Below, in pieces: positions 47,901-56,900 of a stretch of DNA of 64,000 bases. Both the position numbers and the translations under genes were made by a program. The notes under the pieces are model-generated. The model saw only the letters and a program-made list of their open reading frames with translations, was not told the DNA's origin and did no database searches. The first letter of the stretch is position 1. Each line of letters begins with the position of its first letter. The stretch is from Euryodendron excelsum (Eukaryota > Streptophyta > Magnoliopsida > Ericales > Pentaphylacaceae), in the NCBI GenBank assembly GCA_033060915.1, contig CM065397.1, positions 30,915,001-30,979,000 of the forward strand, written 5' to 3'.

Positions 47901-50023
47901 CCATATGTGAAGCTTAAAATGATAAGGAACTCTTTAGTCCTTCATGCATGTGTTGTAAATCTGATGCAGTTGTTAGCTAGCTTCATATTCTTTGTATTTT
48001 TTGATGATGAAGTGTTGATATCACAAATTATTTAATCGGCTTGCTCAGGGTTTCAGATACACAGACACACCAGATTGCTGCTCGGAAGGAGAAGCAGATG
48101 GAAACATTAAGAGCTGCTCTTGGGATAGGCACCTCTGAAGCTGGCAGTCAAAAAAAGAACAATGGTCGGGAGCCAAACTCTGGAGAGAGTGGTGATGATG
48201 ATGAACTAATAGACAGCCGAAGAAAAGGTCTCAATGATGATAGCAAGCCACACACAAAAGACGCTAAAGATGAAAAAGATGATTTGACAAGGGCTGTTAG
48301 AAATAGGAAGAATGAAGGTGGAGGAGATGCAATTGATGAGTTAAAATGCCATAAGAACCAAGATAGCAAAGGAACAGGGCAGGGGGGAGGTTCTTCTGAT
48401 TCAGATAGCGATGAAAGGCATAAGGGGAGCAGGAAAAAGGAGCAGAAGAGTAATCAGGAGAGTGAATCTGATATTGATATAAGGAAGAAACAAAAAGCAT
48501 CAAGAAAGGGCAAGAAAAGTAGAACACATGACACTGATGATTCTGAGTCTGATGATGGGAAGTATGAGAAAACCCATAAGAGGCATGACAAGATAAGTAA
48601 AAGACATAACAGTGACGATTCCGAGTCTAATGATGAGACTTGTAAGTGGCATGACAAGAAACATGGAAGACATGACAGTGATGATTCCTATTCTGATGAT
48701 GAAAAATATGAAAAAACTCATAGGAGGCATGACTCTAGGCATAAGACTCAAAAGGGGAAGCAGCATTTGAAAGTGAACAGGCAAGATCATTCTGAGTATG
48801 AATCTGATACAGATAGTGGTGACAAAAATAAAAGAAATCAAGCGGAGACAAAAAGGAATCTGAAGAATGGAAATCATGGGATACAGAAAGGGATTTCTGT
48901 TGTGGATGACAGCAGAAAAATTGATGAGAGACGCGAGAAAAGTAGCAGAAAGTATGATGTCAAAAGTCAACCTGATTCTGAAAAAGCTAGAGAACACAAA
49001 AAGGAAAGTGTAGATAAGAGTAGAAGGCAGCAACATGACACTGATGATGATGATGATTCTGATATTCATGATAATAAAATAGAGAAGAGATGGAGAAGTG
49101 GAAGGTATGATTCTGATGAAGGGGACAGTGACGAAAATGAGAGTGATCATCCTCATGAGAGAGGCAGCAAAAGCGATTACAAGCGCGGAAAGAGGGACAG
49201 TATCAAGTCCTTAGGGGAGAACAGAAATGGCTGTGGAGGTGATTTTAGTAGCAGAGGTGGACAAAGTGGTCATGGATCTAGTCAAGAAGAGAGAGGTTTT
49301 AGATCTACTGTAGGTGGAAATGGCGATAGGATAAAAGAAAAAGGTGCTTCTCAGAAGGGTGGAGATGGGTTGGACACGCTGGGAAAATTAGAGGAGCTGT
49401 ACCAGTCAAAGGGAGATAACATGGATGGTTCCGGCTATGGAAGTCGAGAAATGAAGGGCAAGAGGAAGGTTGATGATGGAAACCAGGATAAGCAGCCTGA
49501 AGCAAAGTCTAGAAGCTGGAAGGCAGGGAAAGAGGCAGATGGCAGTAATGAACAGAAGAATCATCCTGAAACAAATAGTAGATCATACAGGCTCAAGGAT
49601 GACCAAAAGAGGGATGATTATTCGAGTTTGAATAGATCTGAAGAAGGGCATGATGATGACGGCATTGAACGTTGGGGCAGAACTCATAGTAGGGATGAAC
49701 TTCATCGTGAGAGCAGGAGAAGCGGTCAGGATTATGAAGAGCAACAAGGGGGCAGAAGATACAACAGGGATGAGGATGAGAACAGGGGAAGAAAGCGTAG
49801 AAGAGATGAAGAGGAGATATATAGAAGGAACGGGAAAGATGAGCAGCATCGGCATGGAAGTAGAAGACGTGGAAGAGAGGGGGAGGAAGAACGTGGAAGT
49901 GTGAGAGATGAGAGGAGTAGACATGTGGATTCCTCAAAGAGAGTAAAATATGAAGATTCTCGGTCAGGTGAAGGAAGAAGGTATGACATTGACAAGAGAG
50001 ATGATGGACGGACCAGGCGATGA
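30365..50023 (+). CDS. CWC21/cwf21-type pre-mRNA splicing factor (SRRM2-like), two coding exons
   Basis: Exons 30365-30729 and 48049-50023 join in phase (365 + 1975 nt = 780 codons, 779 aa). Donor aagaa|gtaaat and acceptor ttgctcag| regenerate a Lys codon, and the protein reads on as [16 protein letters not shown], the continuation expected for this family. Residues 1-55 ([28 protein letters not shown]) and the cwf21 domain at about 55-103 ([33 protein letters not shown]) identify it. In yeast and human, Cwc21/SRRM2 binds Prp8 and Snu114 in the activated spliceosome through this part. The rest is a long disordered tail: three imperfect about 27-residue repeats with D-D-S-x-S-D-D and KYEKTH motifs near residues 285-355, then Arg/Ser/Glu/Asp-rich sequence ending in RRR-rich blocks, like other plant homologues. 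The intact frame over 1.9 kb argues for a working gene. Its neighbour is convergent. Confidence 0.92.
31911..32036 (+). repeat. 60-bp tandem duplication with TG/TA tail
   Basis: ttatgaattagag starts at 31911 and 31971, exactly 60 bp apart; each unit ends in a tgtatgtatata-type microsatellite. Confidence 0.75.
33317..33475 (+). repeat. ~78-bp tandem duplication
   Basis: gagggttgtt (33319 and 33397) begins two units that continue with tgtatgtgtat, gtgcacccct/gtacacccct and ccatcccttctat. Both strands contain shadow frames here because of the duplication. Confidence 0.7.
33947..34640. other. Probable retroelement fragment in the intron
   Basis: Begins with a tgtcacgcctggatttgctcggg type motif like the start of some plant gypsy LTRs, and later has cataaaacggggtgagttgtaaaacccaacaacaatgtat, a wording that recurs in plant LTRs and parallels cataaaatgggtaagcta at 1822 and 42280. 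No coding sequence. The assignment is tentative. Confidence 0.35.
34683..34794 (+). repeat. 28-bp minisatellite, four copies
   Basis: Four consecutive 28-base units each begin aag(c/t) and contain gcat(c/a)ggt(t/c)tggact; the period is exactly 28 bp from 34683 to 34794. Confidence 0.9.
35868..35907 (+). repeat. Poly(C) run of 40
   Basis: Forty consecutive C bases between ccaca and acacc in the large intron. Long G/C homopolymers of this length are rare in plant DNA and prone to length error. Confidence 0.9.
36939..36983 (+). repeat. Degenerate (CCCATA)n microsatellite
   Basis: About seven units of cccata/ccaata, just left of the LTR retrotransposon. Confidence 0.8.
37020..37921 (+). repeat. 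5' LTR (902 bp)
   Basis: Begins TGTCATGGTTCAC and ends GTCCGTGACA. It contains catatataaatg near 37511 as a TATA candidate. A run of ccaag/ccaaa words at 37060-37160 (gccaagcttgagccaaac) forms a degenerate internal repeat. Confidence 0.88.
37924..37935 (+). other. Primer-binding site (tRNA-iMet)
   Basis: tggtatcagagc, the standard plant primer-binding site complementary to the 3' end of initiator methionine tRNA, two bases after the 5' LTR. Confidence 0.9.
40203..40605 (+). repeat. ~67-bp tandem repeat, six copies, in the retrotransposon interior
   Basis: Units begin attcaagg/attcgagg at about 40200, 40271, 40339, 40406, 40472 and 40539, followed by tggcgacctagagacggacttct and ggccaaggtggccaa. 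Further degenerate agacggacttt copies precede it (40029, 40130). A similar, shorter array (agagtgggggagccac) lies at 38830-38940. Confidence 0.8.
40806..40816 (+). other. Polypurine tract
   Basis: gtggaggagag abuts the TG of the 3' LTR. Confidence 0.6.
40817..41704 (+). repeat. 3' LTR (888 bp)
   Basis: Begins TGTTATGGTCCGC and ends ATTCGTGACA; collinear with the 5' LTR over its whole length with scattered differences. Confidence 0.88.
41985..42330. repeat. Dispersed repeat related to 1500-1858
   Basis: Collinear with the segment described at 1500-1858, ending in cataaaatgggtaagctaatcgagcgcttagtgagtatattgaaac. The preceding 41930-41985 (cgtgccccatcccagatgg, tgacgtggc) looks like the start of the same LTR-type family. 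Confidence 0.55.
42331..44241. other. Intronic repeat DNA without genes
   Basis: Mixed AT-rich sequence with a (ttttc)n stretch at 43255-43285 and a degenerate direct repeat at 43436-43556 (tgatgaagc...caccttg...gtcaccctcac, twice). No coding or RNA gene signal. Confidence 0.4.
44242..45617. mobile_element. Non-autonomous Mutator-like element (MULE), 1376 bp
   Basis: The first about 90 bp (gggtaaattatactgacttc...acactgacatccctt) are the inverted complement of the last about 90 bp (...aggtcagtgtaatttactc). The 9-bp duplication ttgttttta flanks it at 44233-44241 and 45618-45626, the hallmark of Mutator-like elements. No transposase is visible. The interior has a (cac)n run at 44588, a 93-bp tandem duplication (about 44722 and 44815: atctgt.caatc.aaact, gggcttgaagctc) and a second about 67-bp duplication (44905-45010). 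Confidence 0.85.
45661..46374. repeat. 238-bp tandem repeat, three copies
   Basis: Units begin cgtgt(t/c)tggtactgaaaaa at 45661, 45900 and 46138; lengths are 239, 238 and about 237 bp, with few differences. Each contains a gatacc(a/c)gtccggcac motif and tttatccgtgtgag. Repeated minus-strand reading frames 238 bp apart are a by-product, not genes. Confidence 0.92.
48049..50023 (+). CDS. Coding exon 2 of the CWC21-like gene
   Basis: A single exon of 1975 nt carrying the last base of codon 122 to the TGA. It encodes the short conserved [24 protein letters not shown] block and then the disordered, charged S/R/D/E/K-rich tail. The first triplets shown by an unspliced reading (from 48041) belong to the intron. 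Repetitive GATGA/AGAAG codons generate long open frames on the minus strand that are not genes. Confidence 0.92.
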
Positions 50024-52075
50024 GACTGAAGTTGCTTGTTATCTTAGAGATGGCTCTATGGACGGTGAGTTTAGATTGAGTTATTCTGTTATCTCTATGC
50101 ATGTGTATTTTTTGAGGTATGAAACTATGTAGAAATATTAAGTCCTCTTTACCAACTGTTTTGGGGTAGCAACTATCTGTTACAGGTTAGATGTTATCCC
50201 AGATTGGATGCATACTCCCATGTTTATTTGCTGTCTGCACTACTACTGCTTCACCTGTCAAAACCAATGAATGTGTGATCACTGCCCCTTAAAGGAAAAT
50301 CAGTTGCAAGCCATGCATTTTGTACAAAGCTCACACTCAGATTTTTAGTCCCCTCTCCACCCCCACCACCAAAAAAAAAAAACAAAGGAGAAAAATATTG
50401 CTTTTGCTTTTTCCTTTTTACTTTGCGTGCTGTATGCAATGCTTGGTGGCAAGTGAGTTTCCATTCTTTGTAGTCTCAGTTTACTGTTTTGCTAGCTGCA
50501 TGAGAAGAATAGATCAGAAGTAAAAGTAAGGAGGGGGGGGCGAGATGATAGGCTGTTCTTGAAGTTGCATTTCATCAGAAAACCTTGAATTGTTTATTGA
50601 AATGAATATCATCAGTACACTACTTTTGTAACAGAGGTGAATTTCTTGGCATGTTTCCCAGGAAGCCCTTGAATACTTACTACACCACTGTTTTTCTTAG
50701 TGCAGATGGGCATAGCATTTCAAGCAAGTTGCTAATGATAGATCAGTCCATTAAGATGTCATAAATAACTTTTGACTTTCACTTACAAAAAAGCTCTTCG
50801 TCATCTTTAAAGTTTTTCCTTCTAAAAGTGAATAAATTAGCAAGATTGTTCGGTTAGTTACGGTCATTGTACACTTTGATAGTATCTATCTATTTACTAA
50901 AATTCTGTCTTCAGACTTCTAAAACATCCGCAAAAAGATCATAGGAAATCAAGGTATCGAAAGAAAGCATTACAAGAATAGATAAGAAAAGAATGCTATT
51001 TTGGTTTAGTTGTATATTGTTTTGCTTTGTTCTTACACCTTCCTTCGCCTCTTTTTTCTTATTTTTATTGATTCTGAGAATGGAATCCAAGGAGGAGAGG
51101 AGAGGAGAGGGATTAGGCTAGTAGTAGTGGCGCCCTCACCCATGCGTGTAGTCATGGACTCATGGGTTTGATTCACCCTCCCCTCCCTAGGGCTTTAGCG
51201 CTCCAATGTACCCAAAAAATAAAAAGAGAATGCAACCCAAGTTTCTGCTGACCTTTTGTTTTTTGGATTGGTCTATTGGCTTAATTTCTGGATTTTCTTC
51301 TCTTTTCTCTTTTAACAATATAGGTGGGATCACTTCCCCCTCCCCTCCTGGGGCCAAAAAAAAAAATCCCCAACAATCAACCACCACGAAGGAAAAATAC
51401 CCTCATAAGTTTTCTGTTGTTCTCTTCAGTCCCTCAGACCTTCCATTTAGACTGACTTATTTGGTTTCTGTGAGAGAGAGAGATTATTTTTTGGGTATGT
51501 ATTCAGTGGCTTTTATGCCATAATAGTTTACTTATGAGAGTAGATTGATAATGAACCCTACATATCAAAAAAAAAATGAAAAAGATTGGTCATGAACACT
51601 TGAGTGTTCACATCTAGTCCCTTTATGATGTGTATAATTTGGATATGTTGGCATATGATACCATTTGTTAATTTTTTGTCATTGAATTTTGTAGGACATA
51701 AGTCTTTTATGAGTATGAGGTGTACCTACCTGATGAAGTTTTTCCATGCCTTTTTGTAGTCATTTTTTTTTTTTACATGACTACAAAAATGTCTCTCTTA
51801 TATTGTTCTCTTATCAAATTTAATTGTTCTTGATCATAGCAAATGAAACCATTGAATAGTCAGACATTCTTATCACTATCTTGTTCGCCTTGCTTGTAGC
51901 TGTAGATAGATCCAGAATGAGGGTGTTCTGGTTTCCTGATTTATTTTGAAATGTGGTTTTGTTCAGTGCCTCTGTTCTGTCAAAGCTGGATACTCAAGTC
52001 GTTGACGAGGAAGAACCGAATTATTGATGCCAGGATTGATGGTGATGAAGATGTATTGGATGATGTATGAAACAA
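50024..52075 (+). other. 3' region of the CWC21-like gene, possible spliced 3' UTR
   Basis: After the stop, a strong donor (gacg|gtgagt at 50065) and a plausible acceptor (ttttgttcag| at 51966) could remove 1.9 kb from the 3' UTR, leaving a last exon from 51967. The reading is consensus-based only. The stretch otherwise shows no gene; it holds a probable SINE at 51105-51230 and T-rich runs. Confidence 0.35.
51105..51230 (+). mobile_element. Possible SINE
   Basis: A B-box-like gggtttgattcacc (about 51167) follows about 45 bp after an A-box-like tagtagtggcgccc (about 51121), and the stretch ends in aaaaaataaaaagag. Short and diverged. Confidence 0.4.
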
Positions 52076-53344
52076 TGTAAGACTTTTTTTCAAATACCAG
52101 TTTATGGAGTCTACTTCTAGTCGCCTCCTGCTTTCTATGTAATGTTTCTGATGTGTTGATTTTATACTAGCATGAATTTGTATCAAAATTGGGTATGTTT
52201 TACTTTAATGTAGATTTTCTGCCCTTCCTCCTTTTTGTCAAAATCTCTCTCAAAGCAAGAAGTTATATAGAATATGGACATGTTTTCAGTTGCCTCTTTG
52301 ACCTGTGGTCCATGAGCCCATTGTAGATAGCATAAATCTATAGTAGATCGCTTGAACAGGGTTAGTAACTGCATTGTCAGGAGTTGATGTCCTGTCTTTT
52401 ACAACTCCTGTTTAACTTAGAGCGCAATTATGTTCATTGGTATAAAGGAATGTGAAATGTTGGTTACTTGTTGGTACAAGTGTTGCTCTACGTGCATGCG
52501 TTCTTAGACCTGCTCATTTTATAGATTTTGCTGTGGACTCGTGGTCTTACTATATTTGTGGGAGTGCAGTCAGTGATTATTTTGTTAGTTATTTTGTTGG
52601 CCACCCATTATGGCTTGTGGCTTCTCAACAAACACGGCAGAGGAGGTTCTGTAAAATTTTGAGGTAAATTCTGGATGTGTTATTGGGCAAGAATATGTAG
52701 GCATTGAGAGTGACAGCACATTGATAATTATTTTGATTTTATAAAGTTAAAAGTGTGGATAAAGGCATATATATAAATAATTCCCTTATGTTTTGAAATT
52801 CTCTTGGATGGTGGATCTGCTATATTGTGATTATCAGTGTACGTCTGCATCAATAGTTTTACAGCAATACAGATGTTATTTGGCAGTACTTTTTTGGTAC
52901 ATTGGAGGGCCAAAGAGCTGGGGGATGAGGGAGGGTGAGATGAATCTCATATCCTCATGGCTGGCCTGGGTGGGTGGGGGTGGGCGCCACTGCCACTGGG
53001 GTGGCTAACCCCGCTCTCCTCTATTTGGCATGAGAATAGTTTATGGAAGATGATGCTGTGGATTGGCCAGAAATGTAATAGAATAGAAGGTATCAGAAAC
53101 CTTGGAGCGAGGATTTTGGTGATTCTGAATGATCTCTGGCCTTTATTTATGGACCACAGCTAAGAGGTCTGTCTGGCTCTGACACTTGCAATTAATTGAT
53201 GCTTGAAGAACAATGTTATTTGTTTACCTGAACCGAATGTGTCCGTGGTTTGGTACACAAAGTAAACGTTTATACCCAATTTCAATTCAAGATTTCCTCA
53301 AACCAAACTAAACAAAATACATTTGACAATTTATCTAAAATCCT
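52076..53344. other. Intergenic region between the two convergent genes
   Basis: No protein-like frame or RNA gene. Includes a G-rich patch at 52910-53010 (gggtgggtgggggtgggc) able in principle to form a G-quadruplex on the plus strand. Confidence 0.4.
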
Positions 53345-53545
53345 GTAAAGTTAGTTGAAGTGGTAAGTGTGCTCGCTCACCTCGCTCAAAGCTTGGGTTT
53401 GAGTTTGAGTCACCACGCTTGAAACTTATTTAAGGCCACACACGCAGGCTTCTGCTTGGACTAACCCGTTGGGGTTTTCAAGCAGTGGTTCCGACACTTC
53501 GACCCTGCATTAGCGCAGTTATCTCTTTAATATTTTGCTTTATCA
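53345..53545 (+). mobile_element. Probable tRNA-derived SINE
   Basis: Starts tagttgaagtggtaagtgtgct (A-box-like), followed by gggtttgagtttgagtcacc (B-box-like) about 40 bp later, then a non-tRNA body (gcttggactaacccgttggggttttcaagc) and a T-rich end. This order is that of plant SINEs transcribed by RNA polymerase III. Confidence 0.55.
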
Positions 53546-53995
53546 ATTTTTTTTTACATGTTTCCAAATTTCAAGCTGTCGGTATTTTCAAATGCGTGGA
53601 AGACCTCAGCCAAATCGTTCACAAACAAAGCTCTCAACACTGTGGAAGACCTTTGCAAACTTCAATTGTATACTTTGAATACTACAAATATTTTCCAGTA
53701 AGGAATTAAAATCTCACTTAAAGCAATGACACATAATAACCATTCAAGCTCATAAACTTGATTGGAAGAAACAAAAGAAAAAAGACACGTTTTTCATTAA
53801 CAATAGTACTGGTTGTCTGGATTCAGGTTCATTTGAATGGTACAATTTATATCACAAAATTTAACCTCTTGAGGGACAATAAATACCAAATAGATTGCCT
53901 GTTTTCCGACAATGAAAAAAGGAGGAATTTTGTGTAAAGTTCATTGAAATCTCATGTCATTGAAGAACTCACCGCAGCAATATCAGGGGCCAAAT

Positions 53996-56900
53996 TCATT
54001 GCAAGTATTTACACTGTTGTTGAACCCATTTGTCATAATCTTGTAGTAATTGTTGGAGGAGTAACGGTACAAGCCTGTCCAATAGAGCTTGCATCATTCT
54101 GTATGCAACCATAATTATATAGCTGTTAGAGAATAAGGTGCATGTACCAGCTTCATGCAGTGATAGAAGTTCATGAAAAGTCGCATTTACTAGAACAGGA
54201 AGAAGTAATCCTTAAAAGAAAAGAGTATATAATATGTGAAAAAATAGCTATATGCAAAGTGATGCCTTGCACCATGTTGGTATACTGGATTGTTACTCTG
54301 CCTGAAGGGATGCACATATATCGATATATATATATATATATATATATATGTTATCCTAGGGCAACATAAAAGCTAACACGGTCTAGATGTAACATTTCCG
54401 GAAATATCAAGAGAAGTGCCTTCCAGTATATGGTGAAGTATCTAGTGAATAGAAAAAAAAAAAATTGAATATTGGACAAGGACACTGATTCCAGAATGGA
54501 CTTGAGAGAAATCGTACACTGCAAGAACAGCCCAAGAAGACTGACAAGTTATTTGTCAGCAAACATGTTGATGACAAAACTATATTATACTCCAGTATGA
54601 AGAAATCACAGCTACTTGAAGAAAAGAAGGGTATTTCAAATACCATGGACGATACCTATACTTCACTGCACATTTTTTTAGCCTTCGTAAGACGTATTTC
54701 CATAAGTATGGACCACTTCAAATTTATAACCAGAGAAATCGGTGCATAGTCTTGTAAAGTAAGATAGGTATGACAGTCATGTAACATATTGATGTACATC
54801 CCATATGATATATAAAGTGACTGTAGACCTCATGGTAACAGACTAATAGTTATTTTATAAGTAAGCACAAGGACAAGACTACAATCCTCATAAACAAGTA
54901 GTACAAAAAGAAGTGTTTAATAAATTTCCTTTATGCTATGTTTGGAACCGGATTGATCAAGGGAAAAGAAAAGAAAAAGGAAAAGGAGAGGGAAAAGAGA
55001 AGAAAATGGGAGATTCCAAATTCTTACTTACTTCCTTTTTATGTTCTTTTACCCTTTTACTTTCTCTAACAACCAAAAATACGATGTAATTTCATGTTCT
55101 TTTCCATTTTCTTGTCCCTCACCAAATCCTGGATTCAAACACAGCGTTACTAAATGGTATTTCACTTTTTGAATGGTTTTGTTTGGCTTCAGGGACTTTT
55201 CTTAGAGTTTCAACAATAATGTTAATTTGGAAGCTTTGAGTTCACACTTCATAGATTCCCAATGACTTCCTCAAAATAATTACTATGTGATGCATGAGCT
55301 CCTTATTACATATCATAGCTCTTTCTGTTTTCGGTTATTTCTGATTTCTTTTCCCAAGAGGCAGCATTTTTTGAACATACATAGGCTAAATTTACACCCA
55401 TAAATATATAAAGAGGCTTCCCTTAATAGACATACAGATATTACATATAGCATTGGTTCTACTTGCTGAATACATATGGGAAGACACTATTATGGGTTGC
55501 CAATGATGTAACTGATTGTTTTGCTCTATTTGCTAGGCCTTTGTGCTAGTTCTATATTTGATTAACAGATAATATGATTCATTACAAGAAATGGCCTTTA
55601 ACTAAACCTCTTAACTAATCTAGTGAAGCAAATATTAACTAGTTGAATTAACTTACAAATTCCCAGGACCCTCAACAGCTGATATTGGCAGCATGGTAAA
55701 TGGCTGTGTGAAAATCTGTGTAATATGGATGGCGTTACTTACGTGATCGACACACCATTAATTTTAATCAACAATATAAGATGTTCAATCAAAGATGCAA
55801 GTGAAATTGCAAGAGCAATAAGCTTTACTTACATTCCTAGGAATGAACACATGCAATGGTTAAAACAAGCAGAATACCTCTTAGAGAATACCTGGGATAA
55901 GCATAATTTATTTGTAGTATCATGTGAATGTCTCAAACTTGCATATAATCTCATAAAAGTCTGACCTAAAAAGTTCATGGAAATAGGGCTGACGTCTTAT
56001 TTTAAGTTTCTGTAAAAGAAATGACTTGATTACAAGACCCTAGACAATTCGGACAAGCCCCTTCAATTTTAAAGGATGAGTTTGGTAAGAAAATTTAGTT
56101 TAAAATTTTCCTTATGTGATGGAACTCCAGACAATCGAATGTGAGTATGAGGACTCGGATTTAATTACAATCAATTTTTTTTTTTTTTGTCACACTGATT
56201 GACACTCCACAGGTTACTGAATAAAATATTCATTGATGCATGATTTCCTCTTTCAAATGAGCTTTTTTTTACAAATCAGAAATTAGGTTTTAACTGTGAT
56301 GGGGAAAAAAAGACAATGCAAGTCACATTTTGCATGGAAGTTTCTAACTTCAACAATAATTATCTGGATAGTATGTGTAAAACTTCATTTAAACATCTAT
56401 TACTTGGTTGGAACAAAGGAGTTATGCAATATTGATTAACAACTTCTCTATGCCTGTTTGGAACTTAGGGGAGGGAAGAGAAGGGAAGGGAAGGAATGGG
56501 AAAGGAAAAGAAAGAGAAAATGAAGGAAAAGTATTTTCCCTTTTTGTTTGGTTTTGTAAAGAAAATGGAAGGAAAGTGGAAGGAAAGAAGAGACAGAAAG
56601 CGACAGAATGATTTAAAATCCTTCCCTTTCCCTCCCCTTTCCCTTCCTTTCTCACTTAGGTAGAATCAAACAAGGGAAGAAAAAAGGAAGGAAAAATTTT
56701 CCCTTCCTTTTCTCCCCTCGCCTCCCCTCCCCCAAGTTCCTTTCCCTTCCCTCTTTGGTTTTGTAAAGAAAATGAAAGGAAAGTGGAAGGAAAGAAGAGA
56801 GAGAAAGCGAGAGAGTGATTTAAAAATTTTCTTTCCCTTTCCCTCCCCTTTCCCTTCCCTTTCTCGCTTAGGTAGAATCAAACAAGGGAAGGAAACCTCC

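Larger units (their letters stand above)
30730..48048 (+). other. 17.3-kb intron of the CWC21-like gene, filled with repeats
   Basis: Begins gtaaattctg and ends ttaatcggcttgctcag. The in-phase protein join across it leaves no gap, so no extra coding exon is needed. It holds a full LTR retrotransposon (37020-41704), a Mutator-like element (44242-45617), a 238-bp tandem repeat (45661-46374), a 28-bp minisatellite, a 40-C run, an A22 tract (31072-31093) and short duplications. The parts without listed features (30734-31910, 32040-33310, 34800-35860, 35910-36930, 46375-48048) are AT-rich with no recognisable gene. Confidence 0.85.

Noticed and set aside
48500..50102. Long minus-strand open frames (up to 218 codons) opposite the CWC21-like exon 2
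   Set aside because: They arise from the GAT/GAA/AGA-rich codons of the real plus-strand gene and have low-complexity Ile/Ser/Leu composition.
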